The position numbers and the translations under genes are program-made. From positions 186,001 to 250,000 of the forward strand of contig CAWGSA010000002.1 in the NCBI GenBank assembly GCA_963825175.1: a DNA stretch of 64,000 nt. The letters are read 5' to 3'. This stretch comes from DATFTF01 sp963825175 (lineage in GTDB: Bacteria; Acidobacteriota; Thermoanaerobaculia; UBA5066; Gp7-AA6). Of this stretch, positions 24,768 to 31,949 are shown in pieces (position 1 is the first letter of the stretch; each line of letters opens with the position of its first letter). The notes below the pieces were generated by a model, which saw only the letters and a program-made list of their open reading frames with translations, searched no databases and was not told the DNA's origin.

Positions 24768-27278
24768 CTAGTAAGCCGGGCGATCCGTTCCCGTTCCCGG
24801 TCCCGCCGGCGGCGTCGCCGCGACGGTGCCGAACAAGAGGCGCCCTTCCTGGAGCGTCGTATCGCGCAGCGTCACGGCGAGCGCCTCGGCCAGACTCTCG
24901 ACCGGGCTGATCTCGATCCCGCGGCGAACCTCTTCGGGCAGGTCCTCCAGGTCGGCTTCGTTTTCCCTGGGCAGCACGATGTGCGTGATCCCGGCGCGGA
25001 CGGCGCCGAGGACCTTCTCCTTCAGGCCTCCGATCGGAAGCACACGCCCGGAGATCGTGATTTCGCCCGTCATCGCCACGTCGTTGCGCACCGGCCTCTT
25101 GGACAGCGCGGAGACGAGCGCTGAGGCCATGGCGATGCCCGCGGACGGACCGTCCTTGGGAATCGAGCCGGCCGGCACGTGGATATGAACGTCCCGCTCG
25201 AACTCGCGCTCCTCGATCCCCAGCCATGCGGCGTGCGAGCGCGCGTATGTCCATGCCGCCCGGGCCGACTCCTTCATGACGTCGCCCAGCTGGCCCGTCA
25301 GGATCAGGTCCCCCTTGCCCCGCATGAGAGACGCCTCGACGAACATGATGTCTCCTCCGGCCGGCGTGTAGTACATGCCGGTCGCGATGCCCACCTGGTC
25401 TTCGTGGGCCATCTTCTCCGGATGTACCTTGGGGCGGCCCAGGTGGGCCGGCACGTCGGCGGCCGTGACGTTCACGCGCTCGACCTCGCGCGCGGCGATG
25501 CGGCGCGCGACCTTGCGCGCCAGCTTCCCGAGCTGAAGCTCGAGCTGCCGCACGCCCGCCTCCCGCGTATAGCTGGTGATGATCACTCGCAGCGCGTCGT
25601 CGCCCAGGTTCAGTTGCGCGGGCGCGAGCCCGTTCTCCCGGATCTGCCGGGGGACGAGGTAGCCGCGGGCGATGTGGAGTTTCTCGGCCTCGGTATAGCC
25701 GGCGAAATCGACGGTCTCCATCCGATCCAGCAACGGTCCCGGGATGCCCTGGAGGAAGTTGGCCGTGGCGATGAACAGGACCTCCGACAGGTCGAATGGG
25801 ACCCCGAGGTAGTGGTCGGTGAAGGAATCGTTCTGCGCCGGGTCGAGCACTTCCAAGAGCGCCGACGCGGGATCGCCCTGAAACGATACGCCGAGCTTGT
25901 CGACCTCATCCAGCAGGAAGACGGGGTTCTTGGTCCCCGCCTGCTTCATCCCCTGCAGGATGCGGCCGGGCATCGCGCCGATGTAGGTCCGGCGGTGGCC
26001 GCGGATGTCGGCTTCGTCGCGCGCCCCTCCCAACGAGATCCGCACGTACTCGCGCCCCATCGCGCGTGCGATCGACTTGGCGATGGAAGTCTTTCCGACG
26101 CCGGGAGGCCCGACGAAAAGGAGAATGCGTCCCCGGGAGCGCTTCGACCTGCGCGCGTCCTGTCCGGCCGCGGCGGGTTCCGATGCGGTGTCCGGGACGC
26201 CCGCTTTCGGATCGATTCCTGCGGGCTGCCCCTGGTCGCGCGTCTGCGACAGCTGCCGCACGGCGAGGAACTCGAGAATGCGGTCCTTGACGTCCTTCAA
26301 GCCGTAGTGATCCTCGTCCAGGATCCGCGCGGCCTTCTGCACGTCCAGGTCGTCCTCGCTGCGCGCGTTCCAGGGAAGCTCGGAGATCGTCTCGAGGAAG
26401 GTGCGGATGACCTGCGCTTCCATCGACTCGCGTCCGGCCCGGTTCAACCGGGCCCATTCGCGATTCACTTCCTTGCGGGCCTCTTCCGGCAGATCGAGCG
26501 CATCGAGCTTGACCTTCAGCTCGTTCAAGGCTTCGTCGCTCGCCCCGTCGCCTTCGCCGAGCTCCTTCTGGATCGCCTTGAGCTGTTCGCGCAGGTAGAT
26601 CTCCCGCTGCCGCTCGCCGAGCTCTTCCTTGACCTTGGACTGGATGTCCTCCTGCGCCGAGAGGACGTCGATCTGGCGCTGCACGTGTACCAGCACGCGC
26701 CGAAGCCGCTCTTCGACCGACAGCGTCTCCAGGAGCGCTTGACGCTGCGCGGTGGAAATGTCGATATAGCCAGCCACGACGTCGGCCAGTCTTCCCGGCT
26801 CGTCGATCTCCGCCAGAATCTGACCGATCGTCTCGTCGGGGAGCCCGAGCTTCTTGCCCAGCTCCGCCGCCCTCTTCCGCGCTTCGCGGTGCAGGCCGAC
26901 GAAGGCCGTGTCCTTGGGATCGATGGGCAGCATCTCCTGGGCCGGCTGCACGGTGGCTTCGAGGTACCCGTTGCGGGCCGCGATCCTTGCGGCGATCCCG
27001 CGTCCCTTGCCTTCCAGAAGCAGCCGGATGCCCCCCAGCCCCTGCTGCACCGAGCCGATCGTCGCGATCGTGCCGATGGTGAAGAGGTTCTCCGGGGCCA
27101 CCGTTTCGATGTCCTGACGCTGCGCGACCGCGAAAACCCGCCGCTCGGGATCCTTCAGGGCGGCTTCGATCGCCCGCAGCGTCCCGGGACGTCCCGCGGA
27201 AATGGGAGTGGTCACGCCCGGCAGCAGGACGCTGTTGCGCATGGGAACGACGGGAAGGGTCAGAATTTCCGACGACAT
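24768..27278 (-). CDS. lon: ATP-dependent Lon protease
   Basis: 836-residue cytoplasmic AAA+ protease. LON substrate-binding N-domain at 5-200, coiled coil, Walker A GPPGVGKTS (Lys near 396), Walker B VFLLDEVDKLG, sensor region IATANFLQGI, and a Ser-Lys protease domain with Ser near 712 in KDGPSAGIAMA and Lys in GGLKEKVLGAV. An insertion of about 40 Pro/Ala/Gln/Arg residues (about 343-382) sits directly before the Walker A strand, where canonical Lon has only a few. The start at 27278 gives the family N-terminus (LPVVPMRNSVLLPG), with GAGGTGAG upstream. The 229-bp divergent gap to OsmC shows no CIRCE-type site. Confidence 0.95.
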   Translation of the reverse strand: MSSEILTLPVVPMRNSVLLPGVTTPISAGRPGTLRAIEAALKDPERRVFAVAQRQDIETVAPENLFTIGTIATIGSVQQGLGGIRLLLEGKGRGIAARIAARNGYLEATVQPAQEMLPIDPKDTAFVGLHREARKRAAELGKKLGLPDETIGQILAEIDEPGRLADVVAGYIDISTAQRQALLETLSVEERLRRVLVHVQRQIDVLSAQEDIQSKVKEELGERQREIYLREQLKAIQKELGEGDGASDEALNELKVKLDALDLPEEARKEVNREWARLNRAGRESMEAQVIRTFLETISELPWNARSEDDLDVQKAARILDEDHYGLKDVKDRILEFLAVRQLSQTRDQGQPAGIDPKAGVPDTASEPAAAGQDARRSKRSRGRILLFVGPPGVGKTSIAKSIARAMGREYVRISLGGARDEADIRGHRRTYIGAMPGRILQGMKQAGTKNPVFLLDEVDKLGVSFQGDPASALLEVLDPAQNDSFTDHYLGVPFDLSEVLFIATANFLQGIPGPLLDRMETVDFAGYTEAEKLHIARGYLVPRQIRENGLAPAQLNLGDDALRVIITSYTREAGVRQLELQLGKLARKVARRIAAREVERVNVTAADVPAHLGRPKVHPEKMAHEDQVGIATGMYYTPAGGDIMFVEASLMRGKGDLILTGQLGDVMKESARAAWTYARSHAAWLGIEEREFERDVHIHVPAGSIPKDGPSAGIAMASALVSALSKRPVRNDVAMTGEITISGRVLPIGGLKEKVLGAVRAGITHIVLPRENEADLEDLPEEVRRGIEISPVESLAEALAVTLRDTTLQEGRLLFGTVAATPPAGPGTGTDRPAY

Positions 27279-27507
27279 TGGCTCACCTCTGCAGCCGCGG
27301 ACTCGGGGGCTGCTCCGTTGTTCTCGATCTCCACTCCAAAATACGGGCCAAACGCCCGCGTCGGTTCGGCCGGCGGCGCTCCCGGCGTCGGCGGATCTCG
27401 CGGCGCACGGGACCCCGGCATCCAACACAACAATGAGGTATTCCCGGTCGGCCGGGTGATTTACCTGCATCAGGCGCGTCCGGCCGTCCGCTGGGAAGCT
27501 GTGGATC

Positions 27508-27993
27508 ATGGATATTCGCTTTCCCGAGGGGCTTCGGGTCGACGCCTTGCATGAAGGCTTCTGGATCCGCACCGACCAGCCCGTCGGCGCGGGCGGATCC
27601 GGGGCCGCGCCGTCTCCGTTCGATCTCTTCCTTGCGTCGATCGGAACCTGCGCCGGTTTCTACGCTCTGCGATTTTGCCAGCAGAGGAACCTGGACACCG
27701 AGGGCTTGACCCTGTCGCTGGCGCTGCAGAGGGGGCCGGAAGGAAAACACATCGCTTCGATACGGATCGAGATCTCGCTCCCTCCGACGTTTCCGGAGAA
27801 GTATCGGGACGCGCTCCTGCGGGCGGTCGATCAGTGCGCGGTCAAACGCCACATTCTGGAGCCTCCGACCTTCGAGGTCGTGGCCCTTCGGCCGGGCGAA
27901 GGCGAGTCCTGCGCGCCCCTGCGCCTCGACTCGGTGCTGTCGCGGGTGGGCCCCGGTGCTCCGGACTCCTGGCCCATGGGGTGGCCGGGGTAG
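27508..27993 (+). CDS. OsmC-family protein
   Basis: 161 residues. PSPFDLFLASIGTCAGFYAL is the OsmC core with its peroxidatic-type cysteine; a second cysteine in ALRFCQQRNL lies a few residues later rather than in the usual second-half position. OsmC/YhfA-like proteins reduce organic peroxides or bind acylated ligands; which one is uncertain here. The last 30 residues are an extra Pro/Gly-rich tail. Divergent from lon. Confidence 0.85.
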   Translation: MDIRFPEGLRVDALHEGFWIRTDQPVGAGGSGAAPSPFDLFLASIGTCAGFYALRFCQQRNLDTEGLTLSLALQRGPEGKHIASIRIEISLPPTFPEKYRDALLRAVDQCAVKRHILEPPTFEVVALRPGEGESCAPLRLDSVLSRVGPGAPDSWPMGWPG

Positions 27994-28068
27994 TCCGCCC
28001 GAGGGCGACCCCTTCCGCCTCGGATCGTCAACACCTCGGGATCGGGGAAGCCCTGCGCTCCGATCGGA

Positions 28069-28494
28069 TCAGCCTGCCGGCTCGTGAAAGGGCGCGATCT
28101 TCTCCCGGATCTCGTTGGGGACAGGCACCGGCCGGAGGTTTCCCTGTTGAACGCAGACTAAGACGTACTTGCCGGTGGCGACCAGCCGTGCGGGTTCGGC
28201 CTGGCGGCGCGCTTCGAAGTCGAGATGGAGCGACGTGCGGCCGATCTTGCTCGAATAGGCTTCGACGGTGAGCAGCTCGTCGAGCTGGACGGGGTGGTGG
28301 AAGTTGCACTCGACGCGCACGCGGGGGAGCCAGATCCCCAGGACATCGAAGAGGAAGCGGTAGTTGAGGCCCGCGGAGCGGAGCATCTCCGCTTCGGCCA
28401 GGCCGAAGAACCTCAGGTAGGCCTGGTAATTGATGATGCCCGCGGCGTCGATGTCCTCCCAGCGGACGTACTCCTCGATCCGATAACGAGCCAC
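28069..28494 (-). CDS. YbgC/4HBT-type acyl-CoA thioesterase
   Basis: 141-residue hot-dog fold thioesterase. YVRWEDIDAAGIINYQAYLR contains the 4-hydroxybenzoyl-CoA thioesterase signature with its catalytic aspartate. GTG start at 28494 with GGGAGGAC six bases upstream. Divergent from the small RHH-like gene. Confidence 0.88.
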   Translation of the reverse strand: MARYRIEEYVRWEDIDAAGIINYQAYLRFFGLAEAEMLRSAGLNYRFLFDVLGIWLPRVRVECNFHHPVQLDELLTVEAYSSKIGRTSLHLDFEARRQAEPARLVATGKYVLVCVQQGNLRPVPVPNEIREKIAPFHEPAG

Positions 28495-28566
28495 GGCGTC
28501 CTCCCGCCCGGCCTGCGCGGCTCCGGGCCCTTTCCATTATTCCGCTTGCGGCGGCGGGCCGTCATT

Positions 28567-28587
28567 GGTACATTATTACCATGGTAA
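28567..28587. promoter_or_regulatory. Palindromic promoter-operator over a start codon
   Basis: A 12-bp perfect palindrome TTACCATGGTAA (28576-28587) contains the ATG at 28581. A nested inverted repeat GGTA-N6-TACC (28567-28580) overlaps a -10-like TACATT (28569-28574). A dimeric repressor here would block both the promoter and the start codon. Confidence 0.55.
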
Positions 28588-28892
28588 CAAGAAGCGGGAG
28601 CCACGGAAGGCCGGCGGCAGCGCGCGGGGATCCGCGCCGCCTCCTCGTCGAGCGGGTGCAGACCGGGGTGCGCATGGAAAAGCGGCTCCTCAAGGTGCTC
28701 AAGGCCTTCGCCGAGTTGAAGGACCTGTCGCTGGGAGACCTGCTGGAAGGGATCGTGCTGCACGCCTTCGAAGGACGGGCTCCCTTTTCGCCCGAGTCGT
28801 TGCGCCAGATCGCCGACTTGAAACGCATCTATGGGCTCGACCTCGACGCCTCGGCCAGCCACCGGCTGACGGAGCGCGGCGATGAGCGATAG
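28581..28892 (+). CDS. Small ribbon-helix-helix-like protein
   Basis: 103 residues. A basic leader is followed by a probable beta-alpha-alpha unit: VQTGVRMEKRLLKVLKAFAE then LKDLSLGDLLEGIVLHAFEG, consistent with a ribbon-helix-helix DNA-binding fold. The final part (APFSPESLRQIADLKRIYGL) is conserved in family members I recall, but no function is known. The start codon lies inside a palindrome, which suggests autoregulation. An alternative start at the internal ATG (28674) would remove the leader and the beta strand. Confidence 0.7.
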   Translation: MVTRSGSHGRPAAARGDPRRLLVERVQTGVRMEKRLLKVLKAFAELKDLSLGDLLEGIVLHAFEGRAPFSPESLRQIADLKRIYGLDLDASASHRLTERGDER

Positions 28893-28921
28893 CGCGAAAC
28901 CCGGAGGCGTCCGCGTCGCTT

Positions 28922-29260
28922 GTGGGTTCTCCTCGACGCGGGGCGCTGGGTCCTCGGGGCCCTCTGCTCGCGTTGGGGGCTCTGGCCTTTCTCGTTCACG
29001 GGGGGGAAGCCTTCGCGCGGCTGGGGCGTTCCGACGGAGCGCGCGTCGCGCTCGCTTCCTGCGAGATCGCGGGGGCGGTTCTCTTTCTCTTGCGCCGCAC
29101 GCTCTTACCCGGGGCCGCCGTCCTCATCGGCGTTCTGGCCTGGGCGCTGGGCTTCCATTTCGCCCTCGGCAAGGGCACCCGCAATCTGTGGATCGATCTG
29201 GGCGCCGTGATCGTGCTCGGGGCGGCGGCGCGGGCGCTCCGGACCGCGCGCTCCGGCTGA
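28922..29260 (+). CDS. Small integral membrane protein
   Basis: 112 residues, unrecognised. About four hydrophobic segments (LLALGALAFLVHGGEAF, VALASCEIAGAVLFLL, AAVLIGVLAWALGFHFALG, IDLGAVIVLGAAARAL). GTG start at 28922 gives a positively charged N-terminus. The 30 bases before it read as plausible hydrophobic protein in other frames (LWVLLDAGRWVLGAL), so one or two frameshifts at the 5' end cannot be excluded. Lies 29 bp after the RHH-like gene. Confidence 0.55.
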   Translation: MGSPRRGALGPRGPLLALGALAFLVHGGEAFARLGRSDGARVALASCEIAGAVLFLLRRTLLPGAAVLIGVLAWALGFHFALGKGTRNLWIDLGAVIVLGAAARALRTARSG

Positions 29261-29279
29261 CGCCGGATCAGCGCGGCGG

Positions 29280-29478
29280 TCAGGCGGCCACGTGGGTGTC
29301 GGAGAGTGGGATGAACATGAAGAGCGTCATGCGCTCCCCGTTCTTCTTCCCACGCAGGTCCCGCGTGCGGGCCCCGGCCGGCGACGCGGCCAGCGGAGCC
29401 CCGCAGCTCAGCCGCGCCGAAACCCAGGGAAGCGTTGGCGACACGGAGGAGCTTGCGCCGGTCGAAGAGTTGATCCAT
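29280..29478 (-). pseudogene. Possible frameshifted exported-protein remnant
   Basis: Starts with MDQLFDRRKLLRVANASLGFG, a twin-arginine-like leader with GGAGC before the ATG. After about 22 residues the sensible continuation (CGAPLAASPAGARTRDLRG, then MTLFMFIPLSDTHVAA to TGA) is in another frame. Either a small broken gene or chance. The rest of the 29261-29754 gap holds only a sigma54-like promoter. Confidence 0.3.
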
Positions 29479-29674
29479 CTTTGCTCCTGACCGGGCTGGT
29501 GTTTCGATGCCGGCCCACGCGTGTATACGCCGGGTGCCGGCGTTTGGATCGTCGGGTCGGGGGAGGAATCGAGTGTCGGGAACGCCGGCAACGAGTGACG
29601 TGTTTTGTCGCCCGGGTGCGACGGCACCGCATCAATCACTCGACGTATCAATCATTTGCGTCGCTCCGACGCTT

Positions 29675-29690
29675 TGGCGCCCGATTTGAA
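29675..29690 (+). promoter_or_regulatory. Sigma54-like promoter of the small orphan gene
   Basis: TGGCGCC-CGAT-TTGAA: -24 TGGC and -12 TTG elements with the exact 11-bp offset of the sigma54 consensus, 80 bases before the start codon. The paralogue at 54478 has the same type of element 79 bases before its start. The GC of the -12 element is GA here, so this is the weakest of the set. Confidence 0.35.
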
Positions 29691-29754
29691 ATACACGGAT
29701 GCGGATGGCCGTATCCGCGGCGACCGCTTCTCGGAGCGATTTCCGGAGATACGG

Positions 29755-30135
29755 ATGCAGCAAGAGTCACACACACTGCGGCGCTACAAGGTTGCCGTCG
29801 ACAAGACGTCTCTGCACGGTCAGACCGTCGAGGTGGAGGGTACGGGTTACTCCGTGGAGGGCTCGATCTATTCGGTCGGTCTCGCCGGCGTCATCGATGA
29901 CCGCTGGGCGCACGCCTTCAACATCGTCCAGCTCGACTCGACCGGTTTCTTCCGATATCGCTTCGACGCGGGCGTCCGCAGGGTGTTCTTTCAGGTGCGA
30001 TCGCAGGACGGCGCCGCGCGCGTGATCCTGATGCTCGAAAGACTCGATCAGCTCATCGAGGAGGTCAACCGCAACGCGTCCTTCTGGACCTCGTCGCGAG
30101 ATCAGGCCGCGATCGGAGATCAAGGGGGGAACTAA
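29755..30135 (+). CDS. Small orphan protein, paralogue of the gene at 54478
   Basis: 126 residues, no recognised domain. It shares a pattern with the 106-residue protein at 54478-54798: Y-x-V-A-V near the start, GTGYSV, G-x-IDDRWAHAF, an FRYRFD or SRFDLD strand, a short acidic/basic loop, then an LERLDQLIEEVNRNAS helix. Probably a small alpha/beta fold. RBS GGAGAT five bases before the ATG. Composite repeat C begins two bases after its stop codon. Confidence 0.65.
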   Translation: MQQESHTLRRYKVAVDKTSLHGQTVEVEGTGYSVEGSIYSVGLAGVIDDRWAHAFNIVQLDSTGFFRYRFDAGVRRVFFQVRSQDGAARVILMLERLDQLIEEVNRNASFWTSSRDQAAIGDQGGN

Positions 30136-30155
30136 AACGTCGCTTCCGCTTGCTT

Positions 30156-30226
30156 CGGATCTGCGCCCCTGGGGCGCACCGGTCCGCGGCTCGGCCGGAT
30201 GCGGCCTCGTCCGCGGACCTGATCCG
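30156..30226 (+). repeat. Three-way-junction module C1
   Basis: P1 CGGATC / GATCCG; P2 GCGCCCC-T-GGGGCGC; P3 GGTCCGCGG / CCGCGGACC (9 perfect pairs); P4 GGCC-GGATGC-GGCC. Joints T, ACC, CTC, TCGT, T. Confidence 0.78.
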
Positions 30227-30279
30227 GCGCCGCGCTCTCGCTCCCGCGGCGCGCGCCTGCACGTCGCTCTCGCTTGCTT

Positions 30280-30350
30280 CGGATCTGCGCCTTTCAGGCG
30301 CACCGGTCCGCGGCTCGGCCGGATGCGGCCTCGACCGCGGCCCTGATCCG
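30280..30350 (+). repeat. Three-way-junction module C2
   Basis: P1 CGGATC / GATCCG; P2 GCGCC-TTTCA-GGCGC; P3 GGTCCGCGG / CCGCGGCCC with one mismatch; P4 GGCC-GGATGC-GGCC. Same joints as the other modules. Confidence 0.75.
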
Positions 30351-30490
30351 GCGCCGCGCGCTCGCTCCCGCGGCGCGCGCCTCCTCCTTCGCTTCCGCTC
30401 AGGAGACTACGCGCGCCGCGAGCTTCAGGATGAGTAGATCGAGTTCGAGAAATCTTTTGACTTGGGTTTGAGGGGAGGCCATCTTTCGAC

Positions 30491-30693
30491 GCCTCACGCC
30501 TCACGCCTCACGCCTCACGCCTCACGCCTCACGCCTCACGCCTCACGCCTCACGCCTCACGCCTCACGCCTCACGCCTCACGCCTCACGCCTCACGCCTC
30601 ACGCCTCACGCCTCACGCCTCACGCCTCACGCCTCACGCCTCACGCCTCACGCCTCACGCTTCACGCCTCACGCCTCACGCCTCACGCCTCAC
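30491..30693 (+). repeat. 29-copy GCCTCAC tandem array
   Basis: 29 head-to-tail heptads; 28 are exact and one (30659-30665) reads GCTTCAC. The array ends four bases before the complement of the cytochrome gene's TGA. The same unit occurs 8 times in copy B and 3 times in copy A. Confidence 0.97.
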
Positions 30694-30697
30694 GCCG

Positions 30698-31216
30698 TCA
30701 GCGCGGCGGGAGGGAGGCGTTCCAGCTGGCCTTTGCTCCCGCCGGCAGCTTGTCCATCTGTTTCAGGAACAGCGTGATCCGCCAACGCTCCGCGTCGGAA
30801 AGCGTCTTCCCGAACGCCGGCATCCCGGTGAAGCGGATGCCGTGGGTGATCTTCCAGTAATTGGTGCCGTCCGGATCGTCCTCGACGCCGTGACGGGCGA
30901 GCTGCGGCGCGTCGGGGCTCAAGCCCCTGGCGATGAGAGAGGGAGCTCCGTCCGGGCCGCCGTGGCAGACCTGGCAGTGGGCGACGTAGAGGGCGATGCC
31001 GGTGGCGATGTTCTCGTCGCTGGCCGGAAGAGGGTTCTTGAGATCCGCGGCCTCGCGTTGCATCGTCGCGCGCAGCGACTTCTTCGCCATCCACTGCTCG
31101 ATCTTCGAAGGTTTCGCGTCCTGGCCGGCGGGCATGCTTCCCGTCGACACGAAGATGTACGCGCCCGCGACGAGTCCGAGGATCGTCACGAGGATCCCGA
31201 GAATGAAACCTTTCAT
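30698..31216 (-). CDS. Membrane-anchored c-type cytochrome
   Basis: 172 residues. One N-terminal membrane helix (FILGILVTILGLVAGAYIFV) anchors a periplasmic cytochrome c domain: haem site CQVCH near residue 82, and the distal methionine in RFTGMPAFGKTL near residue 130. GGGGAGGAG ribosome site. Likely carries electrons to or from a membrane complex; no oxidase is encoded nearby. Confidence 0.9.
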   Translation of the reverse strand: MKGFILGILVTILGLVAGAYIFVSTGSMPAGQDAKPSKIEQWMAKKSLRATMQREAADLKNPLPASDENIATGIALYVAHCQVCHGGPDGAPSLIARGLSPDAPQLARHGVEDDPDGTNYWKITHGIRFTGMPAFGKTLSDAERWRITLFLKQMDKLPAGAKASWNASLPPR

Positions 31217-31235
31217 GCATCTCCTCCCCTTCCAA

Positions 31236-31949
31236 TCATTGGCGCAAGGTGAGAGTGACGGTCGTTCCGTCCCGCTCGAGCTCGACCTTGTCTTGCTGGA
31301 TCTTCGACACGGTGTACCCCTCGACGTATCCTCCCGGCGACGTGATCCGCCCGTTCAAGACCGCGACCGGATGGGCCTCCGAGTAGACGATCCCATCCAG
31401 CGAGATCTTGCCGCCACCGGGCAAGGCCATCTCGCCGGCGAAGGAGCGGGTTTCGGCCGGCGCGTGGATACCGCGTTCGCGCTCCCGCCCCGTCGGAATC
31501 GGAGGCGAGGCCGCGGGTCCCTCTCTGACCGCGACGGCGGTCGGTACGCGCGCCGCCGCCGGCTGCCGGACTTGAGGAGCCGCGGGGACGGCCTGCGCGC
31601 GAGGTCCCGCCGGCGCGGCCGGGGCGACTCCGCGGGGGGGCGGCGCCACGACGACCTCGGAGGTGATCGGCGGCAGGCCCGCGGCGGCGCTCGAGGCCTT
31701 GACCGCGACGGAGGCGGGCGAGCGCGGCGCGGCGGATGAAGGGCGCCGGGACCGCAGAACGAGGAGGAGTCCACCGGCGACCGCCGCGGCCGCCAGGGAC
31801 GCGGCGGCGATCCGGACGGCTCGGGCCCGACGGATTCTCGAGCGGTCGGGCAGCGGGGGCGGTGTCCACACCGGCGCTCCCTCGCCCGGACCGGTCTCTC
31901 CCTGCTGCGCCGACTGGGCTCGCTTCAGGGCGTCGTCGATCAGGCTCAC
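31236..31949 (-). CDS. GspB-like secretion accessory protein
   Basis: 237 residues. Short cytoplasmic N-terminus (SLIDDALKRAQSAQQ), one membrane helix (AAASLAAAAVAGGLLLVL), a long Pro/Ala-rich periplasmic linker and a small C-terminal domain (ISLDGIVYSEAHPVAVLNGR) like that of GspB/PulB/ExeB, which with ExeA helps the type II secretin through peptidoglycan. The GTG start overlaps the stop of the ExeA-like gene by 4 bp. Confidence 0.82.
   Translation of the reverse strand: MSLIDDALKRAQSAQQGETGPGEGAPVWTPPPLPDRSRIRRARAVRIAAASLAAAAVAGGLLLVLRSRRPSSAAPRSPASVAVKASSAAAGLPPITSEVVVAPPPRGVAPAAPAGPRAQAVPAAPQVRQPAAARVPTAVAVREGPAASPPIPTGRERERGIHAPAETRSFAGEMALPGGGKISLDGIVYSEAHPVAVLNGRITSPGGYVEGYTVSKIQQDKVELERDGTTVTLTLRQ

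Larger units (their letters stand above)
30138..30693 (+). repeat. Composite repeat element, copy C
   Basis: Fills the convergent gap from the stop of the small orphan gene (30135) to the stop of the cytochrome gene (30698). Two tandem junction modules (C1, C2), about 120 bp apart, each start with CGTCGCT; then the conserved body (CAGGAGACTACGCGCGCCGC, an 11-bp CGCGGCGCGCG / CGCGCGCCGCG stem, TTCGAGAAATC, TCTTTCGAC) and the longest tail, 29 heptads. Confidence 0.88.

Noticed and set aside
24431..24910. Plus-strand open frame across the remnant region
   Set aside because: Its translation is Arg/Pro-rich and runs antisense into lon; the zinc-ribbon frame is a different one.
27279..27507. CIRCE or other heat-shock operator upstream of lon
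   Set aside because: No TTAGCACTC-type inverted repeat and no clear sigma32-like element.
29261..29754. tRNA or structured RNA in this 494-bp gap
   Set aside because: No cloverleaf with a TTC loop or CCA end, and no repeat shared with other gaps.
30491..30693. CRISPR array
   Set aside because: Units are 7 bp with no spacers, and there are no cas genes in the window.
30462..30860. Open frame through the 29-copy array encoding a TPHASRL heptapeptide repeat
   Set aside because: A 7-bp unit without stop triplets is open in all frames. The frame continues antisense into the cytochrome gene and has no family similarity.
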